A stretch of DNA of 64,000 bases from Saccharibacillus deserti (GTDB taxonomy: Bacteria; Bacillota; Bacilli; Paenibacillales; Paenibacillaceae). The notes beneath the pieces are model-generated. The model saw only the letters and a list, made by a program, of their open reading frames with translations, did no database searches and had not been told where the DNA came from. Position 1 is the first letter of the stretch. The number at the start of each line of letters is the position of its first letter. The stretch is taken from positions 351,279 to 415,278 of the forward strand of contig NZ_JABJVN010000004.1 in the NCBI RefSeq assembly GCF_013618475.1, read 5' to 3'. Below are positions 27,453 through 36,800 of the stretch, piece after piece. A program made the translations under genes and the position numbers.

Positions 27453-28439
27453 ATGGAAAAGTTGGAGAAATCCGCCCCCGTACCGCTCAAAAAGAAAGAA
27501 TCGCACAATCCGGATACGCCGCTTCCGCGTTCTGCCGCCGGAGGTGCGTCGAGAACGTCCGCTCTTGCCAGGTTCCGCGAAGGCGCGCTGGCAGCCGCTT
27601 TTATCGCTCCGGCACTGCTGCTGTTCGGCCTTTTCCTTTTTTACCCATTGATTCAATCGGTGTATCTGAGTCTGCATTCGACGAATCCGCGCGGACAGGT
27701 GGCCAACTTCGTGGGCCTCGCGAATTTCCGCAACCTGTTCAACTCGCCGGGATTCCCGAACAGCCTGATCGTAACGCTCAAATTCATCTTGTTCACGGTT
27801 CCGGCCAGTCTGGCTTTCGCGCTTGTATTCGCCGCGGTATGCCGGGCCAAGATCCGGGGCATGAAAATATTCCGTTTCGTCTTCGCGCTTCCGATCGCCG
27901 TGTCCGTCGGCACGGGCTCGATCATGTGGATGGTCCTGTTCCATCCGACGCTCGGCACGCTGAATTATTTCCTTGGCAAAATCGGCCTGACTCCCGTGCA
28001 GTGGCTGACCGATCCGAATATGGCGCTGCTGTCGATCTCGCTGATGACGGTATGGATGAACGTCGGTTTCCTGTTCATTCTGCTGCTCGGCGGTATGCAG
28101 GGGGTTCCGGAAGAAATCTATGAGAGCGCCAAGATCGACGGTTCCGGTCCGGTGCGAACCTTCTGGCGTCTGACGCTTCCGCTCGTATCGCCGACGCTGT
28201 TCTTCGCTTCCGTCACTTCGGTGATCGGCGCGTTCCAGGCCTTCGGACAGATCAATATCCTGACCAAAGGCGGCCCGGTGAACAGCACGAACGTGCTGGT
28301 ATTCAAACTGTACGAGGACGCTTTCGTGAACTTCCGGTTCGGCGTCGGCAGCGCGCAGGCGCTCGTCCTATTCGCAATCGTGCTGCTCATTACGGTGCTC
28401 CAGTTCGTGTTCGCCGAAAGGAAGGTGCATTATCAGTGA
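27453..28439 (+). CDS. ugpA: Glycerol-3-phosphate-type ABC transporter permease UgpA
   Basis: This 328-residue CUT1 permease has a polar N-terminal stretch (about 1-50), six membrane spans and the EAA loop EEIYESAKIDGSGPVRTFWR. The assignment to UgpA rests on its partner UgpE and the clearly UgpB-like binding protein downstream. GAGGAGG is located 12 nt before the ATG. The stop overlaps the ugpE GTG start by 3 nt. The upstream gap contains TTTACA-17 bp-TTAACA (27324-27352), a weak promoter or Pho-box candidate. No ugpC-like ATPase is in the window. Confidence 0.85.
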   Translation: MEKLEKSAPVPLKKKESHNPDTPLPRSAAGGASRTSALARFREGALAAAFIAPALLLFGLFLFYPLIQSVYLSLHSTNPRGQVANFVGLANFRNLFNSPGFPNSLIVTLKFILFTVPASLAFALVFAAVCRAKIRGMKIFRFVFALPIAVSVGTGSIMWMVLFHPTLGTLNYFLGKIGLTPVQWLTDPNMALLSISLMTVWMNVGFLFILLLGGMQGVPEEIYESAKIDGSGPVRTFWRLTLPLVSPTLFFASVTSVIGAFQAFGQINILTKGGPVNSTNVLVFKLYEDAFVNFRFGVGSAQALVLFAIVLLITVLQFVFAERKVHYQ

Positions 28440-29260
28440 AACCGATCTCCCTGCCGCGCATTCTGGCTTATGTCTTGTCGACGGTCGCAGCGCTGTCCAT
28501 TCTGTTTCCGTTCTGGATTACCGTCTCGAACGCGCTGATGACCGAAGCGGAATCGGCCGCCTATCCGCCGAAGCTGTGGCCGAGCGGACTTCATCTGGAC
28601 AATTTCGCGCAGGTGCTGAATACCATTCCGATCCTCCGCTTCATTATGAACAGCTTCGTCGTCAGCAGCGCGATCACGATCGGCTGCCTGATCACGTCGT
28701 GCATGGCGGCTTACGCGTTCGCGTTCCTGCGTTTTCCCGGCAAAAGAATCATCTTCGCGCTGTTCCTGTCCACGATGATGATTCCCTGGGAAGTGGCGAT
28801 CATTCCGAACTACCTGACGATCCGCAGCTGGGGCTGGCTCGACAGCTACGCCGGATTGACCATCCCGTTCCTGGCGACGGCGTTCGGCGTGTTCCTCATG
28901 CGCCAGTTCTTCCTTCAACTGCCGAAGGAATTGATGGAAGCCGCGCGGATCGACGGCTGCGGTCACATCCGGATCTTCCTGCGGCTGGCGATCCCGCTGT
29001 CCATGCCGGGACTCGCGACGCTCGGCGTCTACTCGTTCCTGAACCATTGGAACATGTATCTGTGGCCGCTGCTTGTGACCAGCAGCGAGAATATGCGTAC
29101 CGTCCAGATCGGCGTGAGCATGCTGCAGTTCTCGGAAATGACGGCCTGGAATCTGGTTATGGCCGGACTGGTGCTGGTCCTCCTGCCTTCGCTCGTGATG
29201 CTGGCGCTGGGCCTTGGCCGGCTGGTCGGCGGTCTGACCGCCGGTGCGCTCAAAGGCTGA
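28436..29260 (+). CDS. ugpE: Glycerol-3-phosphate-type ABC transporter permease UgpE
   Basis: This 274-residue permease starts with GTG at 28436, overlapping the ugpA stop (GTGA), a sign of translational coupling. Six hydrophobic spans are clear, and the EAA loop is KELMEAARIDGCGHIRIFLR. It ends GGLTAGALKG, like other CUT1 E-type permeases. It would form the heterodimeric channel with UgpA. A long hairpin and then a terminator separate it from the binding-protein gene. Confidence 0.85.
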   Translation: MKPISLPRILAYVLSTVAALSILFPFWITVSNALMTEAESAAYPPKLWPSGLHLDNFAQVLNTIPILRFIMNSFVVSSAITIGCLITSCMAAYAFAFLRFPGKRIIFALFLSTMMIPWEVAIIPNYLTIRSWGWLDSYAGLTIPFLATAFGVFLMRQFFLQLPKELMEAARIDGCGHIRIFLRLAIPLSMPGLATLGVYSFLNHWNMYLWPLLVTSSENMRTVQIGVSMLQFSEMTAWNLVMAGLVLVLLPSLVMLALGLGRLVGGLTAGALKG

Positions 29261-29284
29261 ACAGTCCGGTCGGCGCCTAAGCTT

Positions 29285-29339
29285 CGCCGTCTCCGCCGAC
29301 GCTGTGAACCGTACGTTCGCAGCGCCGGCGGAGACGGCG
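29285..29339 (+). other. Very stable intercistronic hairpin after ugpE
   Basis: A 14-bp GC-rich arm (29285-29298) and its complement (29326-29339) are continued, after one mismatch, by 5 more base pairs around a 15-nt loop. No T run follows, so it looks like an RNA-stabilising or processing structure rather than a terminator. Confidence 0.7.
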
Positions 29340-29552
29340 AGAATCCGTCCGGCTTCCGGCCCGTCCCCCGCCGGGTCATCTCCTGCGGGGCATGGCTTCC
29401 ATCTTCAGGTTTGTCTGCGGCACGCGGCTTGACGCCGCAGTTGTATCGAAACGGTCTGCGCTCCGCCCCATGCGAAGCGCGGTTCTCGTGGAATCCGGCA
29501 CGCGTAGCGGCATCCCCCTACCTTGTGCGAGACGCACCGGATCTCCGGCATA

Positions 29553-29608
29553 ACCCGGAAGGACACGCGGAAAGCTCTGCGGTTCCGCCTTCCTCCGGGT
29601 CCTTTTTT
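29553..29608 (+). terminator. Terminator-like hairpin between ugpE and ugpB
   Basis: ACCCGGA (29553-29559) pairs with TCCGGGT (29594-29600) around an inner GCGG/CCGC pair. CC and a run of T follow at 29601-29608. This is 60 nt before the ugpB start, which is unusual within a transporter gene set. The rest of the 29261-29667 gap shows no gene. Confidence 0.65.
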
Positions 29609-29667
29609 ACGGCTTCAGAGCTTCAACCCATACACATGACTATTCAGAAGAGGGAGTGGGAAGTTTG

Positions 29668-31062
29668 ATGCAATCGAGTCGAAAATGGATGTTCGCCTGC
29701 CTGTGCATGCTGATGGTGGTACTGACGGCCTGCGGAGGCGGAGGGCAGACGGCTGCCGGTAACGGAGCGGCGGAAGCGGCGGCCCCGACCGAAAGTGCGG
29801 CCAAGCCGGCGGAAAGCGCGGGCCCGGTCAAAGTCGTCTGGTGGCATGCCATGAGCGGCGAACTGGGCGGAGTCGTGGACGAACTGGTCAAACAGTTCAA
29901 CGACTCGCAGGACGAAGTGGAAGTCGAAGCCGTGTTCCAGGGTACATACGACGAGAGTCTGAACAAGCTCAAAACGGCTATGGGTTCCGGCACGGGACCG
30001 ACCATGATCCAGACCTACGAGATCGGCAGCCGTTTTATGATCGATTCCGGCGCAATCACGCCGATGCAGCAGTTTATCGATGGCGAAAGCTATGACGTGT
30101 CGCATCTGGAAGAGAACATTCTCGGCTACTACACGTTCGATGATCGTCTGTACTCGATGCCTTTCAACACCTCCAACCCGATTCTGTACTATAACAAAGA
30201 CGCTTTCAAAAAAGCCGGACTCGATCCCGAGAACCCGCCGACGACGTACGAAGAAGTCGAGAAAGCGGCCAAAACGCTGACCGAAGGCAGCATGACCGGC
30301 GGATCGTTCGCCATCTACGGCTGGTTCATGGAGCAGCTGCTCGCCAATCAGGGCGCGGAACTGCTTAACAACAGCAACGGCCGTGCAGGAATGGCCGACC
30401 AGGCTCAGCTCGGAGCTCCGGCTGCCGTAAGCACGCTCGAATGGTGGAAAAAGATGGTCGACGAAGGCACCATGCTCAACCTCGGCCGCAAAACGGACGA
30501 CACCAAGAAGGCATTCGCTGCCGGACAGGTCGCCATGACGCTCGACAGCACCGCTTCCCTGCGCGGAATCGTGCAGGCCGCCGAAGGCAAGTTCGAAGTC
30601 GGAACGGCTCCGCTGCCGAAGCCAACTGCAGCTGACGCCGACAAAGGCGGCGTCGTCGTGGGCGGCGCAAGCCTCTGGATTCTGAACGACCGCCCGGAAG
30701 AAGAACAGCAGGCGGCATGGAAGTTCATCAAATTCCTGGCCGAGCCGAAGACACAGGCTTACTGGCATGTGAATACCGGCTACTTCCCGATCACGAAGGA
30801 AGCCTACAACGAAGATCTGGTCAAAGAAAACCTGAAGAAATATCCGCAGTTCCAGACCGCGATCGATCAGCTGCACGGCACGGAACTGACTCCGGCTACG
30901 CAGGGCGCCGTCATGGGCGTCTTCCCGGAAGCCCGCCAGCTGACGGAAACGGCGATCGAAGAAGCGCTCACCGGCGCCGCGAAACCGCAGGACGCGCTCG
31001 ACCGCGCTTCGGCCGAGATCACGCAGAAGATTCAGGAGTACAACAGCACGGTTGCGCAGTAA
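29668..31062 (+). CDS. ugpB: Glycerol-3-phosphate-type binding lipoprotein UgpB
   Basis: This 464-residue lipoprotein has a signal ending VVLTACGGGG (lipid-modified Cys) and an Ala/Glu/Pro linker. The mature domain is close to UgpB: VVWWHAMSGELG, QGTYDESLNKLK, NTSNPILYYNKDAFKKAGLD, VVGGASLWIL and NTGYFPITKEAY. All of these have counterparts in the E. coli protein. It should capture sn-glycerol 3-phosphate or glycerophosphodiesters. The ATG at 29668 was preferred; a GTG at 29656 lies inside the probable ribosome site. A strong bidirectional terminator follows. Confidence 0.9.
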   Translation: MQSSRKWMFACLCMLMVVLTACGGGGQTAAGNGAAEAAAPTESAAKPAESAGPVKVVWWHAMSGELGGVVDELVKQFNDSQDEVEVEAVFQGTYDESLNKLKTAMGSGTGPTMIQTYEIGSRFMIDSGAITPMQQFIDGESYDVSHLEENILGYYTFDDRLYSMPFNTSNPILYYNKDAFKKAGLDPENPPTTYEEVEKAAKTLTEGSMTGGSFAIYGWFMEQLLANQGAELLNNSNGRAGMADQAQLGAPAAVSTLEWWKKMVDEGTMLNLGRKTDDTKKAFAAGQVAMTLDSTASLRGIVQAAEGKFEVGTAPLPKPTAADADKGGVVVGGASLWILNDRPEEEQQAAWKFIKFLAEPKTQAYWHVNTGYFPITKEAYNEDLVKENLKKYPQFQTAIDQLHGTELTPATQGAVMGVFPEARQLTETAIEEALTGAAKPQDALDRASAEITQKIQEYNSTVAQ

Positions 31063-31091
31063 GCGCCCTACAGACCGTGAAAGGCCGATTC

Positions 31092-31139
31092 AAAAAAAGC
31101 GCCTGTACCCTGCGAAGTTCGCAGGTACAGGCGCTTTTT
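31092..31139. terminator. Bidirectional terminator between ugpB and the S66 peptidase gene
   Basis: A long stem (GCGCCTGTACC... with its complement) has an A run before it and a T run after it. It lies 30 nt past the ugpB stop and 60 nt past the stop of the converging gene. Confidence 0.9.
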
Positions 31140-31199
31140 CGATTTGAACCTGTAGACCGAGAATAAGAAATTGAACGGCAAAACGCTGCGTATCCCGGT

Positions 31200-32237
31200 T
31201 TATTTGAACATCTGAAGCAGATGGGCCGTTCCTTTCTCTTCGGAGAACTCCACCTGCGCCAGCGCGCCGTTGATCAGCGTCAGCTGCGGCGGCATATGGC
31301 CGCAGTCGATATCGTACAGCACCGGAACGCCCAGTTCGTCGGCCAGATCCCGGTAGACGTCCACGGCGGTATATCCGCCGACAGGCGTATTGGCCGGACT
31401 GCGTCCGAACAGGAAGCCCGAACAGTTGTCGAACCATCCCGCCAGCTTCATCTGCACCAGGGAACGGCGGAGATCCGCCGTATTCAGCTCGCAGTTCTCA
31501 AGCACCCACAGTACCGGTTCGCCCGGCAGATGGGTGTCGCGGAAAGCCCGCACATCGCCGTACGGCGTCCCGATCAGATGACGGATCACGTCGATGCAGC
31601 CGACGAGCAGGCGCCCGTTGAAGCCGACATCGCCGCCGGAGACGCTTTTCCAGACCGTCGGCTCGGTCAGATTGAACACGGGGTCGCCTTCCGTTTCTTC
31701 CTCTCCCGGCAGACGATTCTTCCACTCCAGTTGGTAGTATTCGGACGAACGCTGCTCCACCGCTCCGCCGGCCGGCGTCGTCAGCGCTTCCCGCCACTTG
31801 GCGGTCGTCGCATCGAAAGTTCCGGACCGCAGATCGAGCAGGTTGCTGCCGTGCGCCGTGGCGAGCCCTGTTTTGAGCGTAACAGCGAGCAGCAGCACGC
31901 TGATATCCGAGTAACCGAGTATCCATTTCTCGCCGATCCGCTCGAAATCGAGATGCTCCAGCACCTCGACCAGCAGCTCCCCGCCCCACGGCGGCAGCAC
32001 CAGCCCGATCCGGTCGTCCTGAAGCATCCGGTTCAGCTCTTCCCCGCGCAGCCCGGCCGGCGCCGATTTGGCTTTGTGCTGGGTCCAGACGGTATCTCCG
32101 GTCGATACGGCGAATCCGTCTTCTTCCATGCGGCGGATCGCCTGCTTCAACAGACGGTGCATATCCGGTTCGACGCCGGAAGAAGGCGCGGTTACCCCAA
32201 TCGTCGTGCCTTCTTGCAAAAATGGATAACGGATCAT
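31200..32237 (-). CDS. S66 peptidase, LD-carboxypeptidase/MccF-like
   Basis: This 345-residue cytoplasmic serine peptidase family member has the nucleophile in WILGYSDISVLLLA, the Glu in WVLENCE and the His in DIDCGHMPPQLTLINGA, the S66 triad. The N-terminal GTTIGVTAPSSG is also typical. S66 includes LD-carboxypeptidases that trim muropeptides and MccF-like enzymes that inactivate peptide-nucleotide antibiotics. The long central segment (PTVWKSVSGGDVGFNGRLLV) leans toward the MccF-like branch, but this is uncertain. It appears to be a single gene. Confidence 0.87.
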   Translation of the reverse strand: MIRYPFLQEGTTIGVTAPSSGVEPDMHRLLKQAIRRMEEDGFAVSTGDTVWTQHKAKSAPAGLRGEELNRMLQDDRIGLVLPPWGGELLVEVLEHLDFERIGEKWILGYSDISVLLLAVTLKTGLATAHGSNLLDLRSGTFDATTAKWREALTTPAGGAVEQRSSEYYQLEWKNRLPGEEETEGDPVFNLTEPTVWKSVSGGDVGFNGRLLVGCIDVIRHLIGTPYGDVRAFRDTHLPGEPVLWVLENCELNTADLRRSLVQMKLAGWFDNCSGFLFGRSPANTPVGGYTAVDVYRDLADELGVPVLYDIDCGHMPPQLTLINGALAQVEFSEEKGTAHLLQMFK

Positions 32238-32315
32238 ATTCGGGCTCCTCTCAAACAGCCGCTCTCGCTTTCTTTGGAGAGACCGGCCTGTTTTGGCGTT
32301 TCTTGTTCCTACCCT

Positions 32316-33620
32316 TTATTTAAACGTATAGCCTTCGTCCGCACTGCCGGAGACGGTATGCCGATGACGAATCAGATCCCAGACTTTGCACAGCGCATAC
32401 GCCGTGAACGGCAGCATGAACACGATCGTCGGATACCCGTAGCGGCCAAAAGCCACGAACGGAATATAGATGGCGGTAAAATAAGCGAACGTCAGCAGCA
32501 GCGGCAGCAGGCGTCCGAACCGTTCCCGCACCAGCGCCGACACCAATCCGACCAGGGTCACGCAGACGAGCACTTTTTGCAGCATATCCATCAGCGGACG
32601 CCCGATCGGCCAGATCGGACGCCAGTAGTAGGACTCGATATACAAGCCTTCCAGCTTGCCGAGCGTGTACCAATGCAGATAGGTCCAGAAATGATGCGAG
32701 AAGCCGTAGCGGAGAATGTCGAGTCCCCGAGCGACCGCATCGCTGTCCGATCCTGCGAAGATCGTCTTGGGATCGTACTGCGGGTAGGCGTCGAAGAATC
32801 CGGCCGGCGGCAGTCCGTACTTGATCCGGGTTCCAAGCAGGAACGGACTTCCGGCCGAATCGGTAAACAGAACAAAGTGGCCGAAAGTGAGGAAGTTGCG
32901 AATCCACCACGGACACAGCAGAATCAGATAAGTACCCAGTACAACCGCCGTGTATTTAAAGATCTCTTTTAGACTATACCGCTCTCTCAGCCACAAAAAC
33001 AGCAGAACGGCAGGAAAAAGAGACGCCTGGGGTTTGAAATAAGCGGCGGCGGCCGTCAGCACGCCAACCCCTATGTACGCAGACAGCTTGCGATTCTCGG
33101 CAGCGATCATCATGACCAGCACAAGCAGCAGGCAGAGCAGGCGGAATGTGGATTCGGTCAGAATGACGCCCGAAGAAAAATAATCCGGCGGATACAGCGC
33201 CGCGATGACGCAGGAAACGAGCGCCACCCGTCGGCCGAACACCCGGCGCGCGATCAGGAACAAAATGTAGATACTCGCCGCCTGCTCCAGACACTGGAAC
33301 AATCGGAACGCGACGATGCCTCCCTGCTCGCCGAACGGACCGATAAACGCGGCCAGCAGCAGCGGCATACCCGGCATAATGAACGCGCTCGGCTCCGTGC
33401 CGCTGTTATAGGCAAGCGGTCCGCCTTCGAGAAGCAGCTCCGCGCTTTTGACATATTTCACATCGTCGTTATTCGGATTGTTCAGATCCCCCAGCAAAAA
33501 ATAATTGTTGTGCGCCAGCACGACGAAAACGGACATCGCGAGCACGAAGGCCATGATCGAGATCAGCCAGACGCGGTCGCGAGGCGTTATCTCTTCGTTT
33601 TTTCTTACGGAAAAATGCAA
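32316..33620 (-). CDS. Polytopic membrane protein, GT39/ArnT-like glycosyltransferase
   Basis: This protein of about 434 residues has around ten hydrophobic segments. An early acidic NNDDVKYVKSAELLLEGG loop matches the catalytic Asp region of GT39/GT83-type transferases, which use polyprenyl-phosphate sugars on the outer face of the membrane. I place the start at the TTG at 33620, which has GAAGGGAG upstream. The longer in-frame start at 33722 falls inside the ilvA terminator and is improbable. The acceptor is unknown; teichoic acid or protein glycosylation are options. Confidence 0.72.
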   Translation of the reverse strand: MHFSVRKNEEITPRDRVWLISIMAFVLAMSVFVVLAHNNYFLLGDLNNPNNDDVKYVKSAELLLEGGPLAYNSGTEPSAFIMPGMPLLLAAFIGPFGEQGGIVAFRLFQCLEQAASIYILFLIARRVFGRRVALVSCVIAALYPPDYFSSGVILTESTFRLLCLLLVLVMMIAAENRKLSAYIGVGVLTAAAAYFKPQASLFPAVLLFLWLRERYSLKEIFKYTAVVLGTYLILLCPWWIRNFLTFGHFVLFTDSAGSPFLLGTRIKYGLPPAGFFDAYPQYDPKTIFAGSDSDAVARGLDILRYGFSHHFWTYLHWYTLGKLEGLYIESYYWRPIWPIGRPLMDMLQKVLVCVTLVGLVSALVRERFGRLLPLLLTFAYFTAIYIPFVAFGRYGYPTIVFMLPFTAYALCKVWDLIRHRHTVSGSADEGYTFK

Positions 33621-33704
33621 AACCTTTTCTCTCCCTTCATAAAACGGATCCTTAATCTTCCTTATATGAACGCCCGGATCTTCCAAAAAGTTCCCCAACC
33701 GCCC

Positions 33705-33749
33705 AAAAAAACCTATCCGCAAACCGGCATACCCCCGGCTTCGGACAGG
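33705..33749 (-). terminator. Intrinsic terminator after ilvA
   Basis: CCTATCCG (33712-33719) pairs with CGGACAGG (33742-33749), and an inner CCGG/CCGG pair adds to the stem. A run of seven T follows on the minus strand. It lies 65 nt beyond the ilvA stop. Confidence 0.82.
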
Positions 33750-33813
33750 CTCTTCTTTTGGCGATTGCTTCTGCGGTTGGCGAATCGATCCGTGGGGCTT
33801 TGACCGGAGCGGA

Positions 33814-35103
33814 TCAGATCAGCAAACTGAACAGGCTCGGATCGCGGTTAAGTTCGGTATAATTGATACCCTGCTCGTCCATCCGGGCGATCAGCGGTTC
33901 GTAGTCTTCTTTGGACGTCAATTCGATCCCGACGAGCGCCGGGCCGTTTTCCTTGTCGCTTTTCTTCGTGTATTCGAAGCGCGCGATATCGTCGTCCGGA
34001 CCGAGCGCTTTCTCCAGAAACTCGCGCAGTGCGCCGGCCCGCTGCGGGAAGTTGATCAGGAAGTAATGCTTCAGCCCTTCGAAAATAAGCGAACGTTCCT
34101 TGATCTCCTGCATCCGGTCGATATCGTTGTTGCCTCCGCTGATGATGCAGACGATCGTTTTGCCTTTGATCTCATCCCGGTACAGATCGAGCGCCGCAAC
34201 CGGAATGGCTCCGGCCGGTTCGGCGACGATCGCATTTTCGTTATACAGATCGAGGATGGTGGTGCAGACTTTGCCTTCCGGCACTTTGACCACTTCGTCG
34301 AGCATCTTTTTGCAGATTTCGTACGTCTGCTGTCCGACCCGTTTTACAGCCGCGCCGTCGATAAATTTGTCGATCGTATCGAGCGTCACGACATGGCCGC
34401 GCGCCATCGCTTCGCTCATCGAAGCGGCGCCGAGCGGCTCCACGCCGATCATGCGCGTGGACGGGCTCATGGTTTTGATATACTGCGCCACGCCGGCCGC
34501 AAGGCCTCCGCCGCCGATCGTAACGAATACGTAGTCCGCGGGCCGATCCAGACTTTCCATGATCTCCATGCCGACCGTGCCGTTGCCCGCGATAATCATC
34601 GGGTCGTCAAACGGATGAATAAACGTCAAACCCTGCGCGGTGCAGACTTTCATCGCTTCTTCATAAGCATCGTCGAACGTATCTCCGGTCAGTATGACCT
34701 CGACGCTTTGTCCGCCGAACTTGCGCACCATTTTGACTTTCTGATTGGGAGTCGTACTCGGCATATAGATCTTTCCGTGAATCCCCAGCGCATGGCAGGA
34801 AAAAGCGACGCCCTGAGCATGGTTGCCCGCGCTTGCGCAGACAATGCCGCGTTCCCGTTCTTCCTCCGTGAGGCTGCGGATTTTGTTGTAGGAGCCGCGA
34901 ATCTTGAACGACCGCACCACCTGCTGGTCTTCCCGCTTGAGATACACATCGCAGTCGTATTTTGCCGACAGGGTCGCATCGCGATGCAGCGGCGTACGCA
35001 CGATCGCTTCGCGCAGCCGGTGATGCGCACGGACGATATCTTCCATCGTGACCGGATCGGCGCTTTTCAGATCGTCCACTTCCACAGTAGGTTCGTTTTT
35101 CAT
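33814..35103 (-). CDS. ilvA: Threonine ammonia-lyase (threonine dehydratase)
   Basis: IlvA is a PLP enzyme that deaminates threonine to 2-oxobutyrate for isoleucine synthesis. The 429-residue length fits the Bacillus type with one ACT-like C-terminal domain. PLP-lysine motif VRSFKIRGSYNKI, ASAGNHAQGVAFSC, the glycine loop TIGGGGLAAGVA and IISGGNNDIDR are present. The regulatory part (about 335-429, KHYFLINFPQRAGALREFLE) should sense isoleucine. The ATG at 35103 was chosen over an upstream start at 35199 lacking a ribosome site. It is divergent from an AraC-type gene and has its own terminator. Confidence 0.95.
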   Translation of the reverse strand: MKNEPTVEVDDLKSADPVTMEDIVRAHHRLREAIVRTPLHRDATLSAKYDCDVYLKREDQQVVRSFKIRGSYNKIRSLTEEERERGIVCASAGNHAQGVAFSCHALGIHGKIYMPSTTPNQKVKMVRKFGGQSVEVILTGDTFDDAYEEAMKVCTAQGLTFIHPFDDPMIIAGNGTVGMEIMESLDRPADYVFVTIGGGGLAAGVAQYIKTMSPSTRMIGVEPLGAASMSEAMARGHVVTLDTIDKFIDGAAVKRVGQQTYEICKKMLDEVVKVPEGKVCTTILDLYNENAIVAEPAGAIPVAALDLYRDEIKGKTIVCIISGGNNDIDRMQEIKERSLIFEGLKHYFLINFPQRAGALREFLEKALGPDDDIARFEYTKKSDKENGPALVGIELTSKEDYEPLIARMDEQGINYTELNRDPSLFSLLI

Positions 35104-35302
35104 CTTTTTGTCCCCGTTCCTGATTTTGTTTCTCTGTCTAAGATTCCGACGTTGCCAGCCATTAAATTTAAAGGTAACGCGATTGGGCAAAAAATTCAAG
35201 CTTCCTTCCCTTCTTGTCCTTTTTCCAAAATCGCAAAAACGGACAAGCGTTCGCTTTCTTCTTCTGCTAAGATAATCTTACCGATCGGGAGGGAACGCAT
35301 AC

Positions 35303-36202
35303 ATGGACTATACCGCCTGTCTCCAGCGTACGCTGGACCATATCGAAGATCATCTTACAGAACGGCTGACGGCCGAAGAACTGGCTGCGCTGGCCGGATT
35401 CTCGCTGTATCACTTTTATAAAGTGTTTCAGTCAAGGATGGGCCTCCCGGTCATGGACTATGTCCGCCGGCGCCGGCTTGCCTACGCGGCGGCGGATCTG
35501 ACCAGCGGCCGCACCCTGCTTGAGATTGCCCTCGATTACGGATTCGAGACGCATGCGGGCTTCACCAAAGCTTTTCGCAAAACGTACGGATTGACCCCGG
35601 AACAGTATCGCCTCCATGCCACCGGCCGCGTTCCCGAGCGGGTGGACCTCGCGAAGCTGGCCGACTATAACATGACCGGAGGAATGATGATGCGACCGAC
35701 GATCTTAACCAAACCCGAAATCAAGCTGGTAGGTTATGCCCTGGAAACCAAGATGAACGGCGAAAACTTTATCGAGATTCCCGCTTTCTGGAACACATAC
35801 ATCGAAGAAGACCGCGGCCGCCGGCTGTATGAGCAGGTGAAGCCTATCAAAGAAGCCGAATACGGCGCCTGCATCATGCTGCCGGACAAGCCGGAGCATT
35901 TCCTGTACGTGATCGGCGTCGAAGTTGCCGACTTTGAAGGCGTTCCGGAACATTTGCATAAAGCCGTTATCCCCGCCTCCACCTATGCCGTGTTCACCTC
36001 GCCGGCCGCCGACCGCGCGAACGGCGCCTTCAGCGATGCCATTCAGGGCATGACCACTTACGTCTACAACGAATGGTTCCCGAGCTCGGGCTACATCTAC
36101 GCCAAAGGCGGCGTCGACTTCGAGTTGTACGACGAACGCAGCAACGGGGATAAGGACTTGCAGATGGATCTGTACGTGCCGGTGGAAAAACAGACGGAGT
36201 AG
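35303..36202 (+). CDS. AraC-family regulator with GyrI-like effector domain
   Basis: This 299-residue protein has two helix-turn-helix motifs at the N-terminus (about 5-105: LTAEELAALAGFSLYHFYKV and LEIALDYGFETHAGFTKAFR). These are followed by a GyrI-like/BacA small-molecule-binding domain (about 130-295; IKLVGYALETKMN, FLYVIGVEVADFEGVPEHL). Relatives such as Rob and BmrR-type proteins sense hydrophobic drugs. Here the target and ligand are unknown. The start at 35303 follows GGGAGGGAACGC. It is transcribed away from ilvA. Confidence 0.88.
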   Translation: MDYTACLQRTLDHIEDHLTERLTAEELAALAGFSLYHFYKVFQSRMGLPVMDYVRRRRLAYAAADLTSGRTLLEIALDYGFETHAGFTKAFRKTYGLTPEQYRLHATGRVPERVDLAKLADYNMTGGMMMRPTILTKPEIKLVGYALETKMNGENFIEIPAFWNTYIEEDRGRRLYEQVKPIKEAEYGACIMLPDKPEHFLYVIGVEVADFEGVPEHLHKAVIPASTYAVFTSPAADRANGAFSDAIQGMTTYVYNEWFPSSGYIYAKGGVDFELYDERSNGDKDLQMDLYVPVEKQTE

Positions 36203-36294
36203 GCGTTCGGCGGCGAGCGGAATCCGAGAAGATACGCTTAAGCGAACCTAAGCAAAACGGAGTGGCACGGAGCAACCCAAGCAGAGCGCATAAA

Positions 36295-36331
36295 AGCAGA
36301 AGCCCGGACCTATAGAGGTCCGGGCTTTGCT
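36295..36331. terminator. Hairpin terminator downstream of the AraC-family gene
   Basis: A perfect stem (AGCCCGGACC with GGTCCGGGCT, loop of 6) is extended by AGCA/TGCT. Short T runs occur on both sides. It lies about 90 nt after the regulator stop. Confidence 0.7.
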
Positions 36332-36539
36332 GTAGGCAATCCGACTGCTGCGACGCGTACCGCAAGGGTAGAGTTTCAGGGCGGTTCACGGTTCATCGTG
36401 CGCCCCCTCGCCCAAGGCCGTTCCGACCGCCTGCTGAAGCCGGAGCGTCTGCGGCGCTTCGGCAGCTAGGCAAAGGAGAAGCGCATGCTGTACTTCGGCA
36501 GCCGGACGGCTGAACCGGCCCGCTGTCCGGCCCGGCGTT

Positions 36540-36723
36540 CTAACGAATCCTCGTATCGCTATTCGGCCGATTTCGCTCGTTTGGCGACTCTAACGAATCG
36601 TTAAAACGCTATTTGCCGATTTCCGGCTTAAACAGGTGCAAAATCGCGAGATAGCATTCCTACGATTCGTTAGATCGGGCCAGTCCGAAAAAACCGCCGA
36701 ATAAGGTGTCTACGATTCGTTAC
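36540..36723. repeat. Four-copy phased inverted repeat element, copy C
   Basis: The 24-bp motif CTAACGAATC...CGCTATT lies at 36540 and 36590 (forward) and at 36650 and 36700 (reversed). The spacings are 50, 60 and 50 bp, identical to the element at 15871. The spacer after the forward copies shares GCCGATTTC. It lies between the AraC-family gene and purD, which converge; the remaining bases of that 600-bp gap show no gene. Confidence 0.88.
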
Positions 36724-36800
36724 GCTGCCGGACGAAGCGGGCAGGCTGCCGTTCAAGGCGGGCAAGCTGCCGCGCAAAGGCAGCGAAGCCTTCGCCTGCC

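Noticed and set aside
33621..33722. Longer N-terminus for the GT39-like protein from 33722
   Set aside because: That start lies within the ilvA terminator stem and T run, and a well-placed TTG start follows at 33620.
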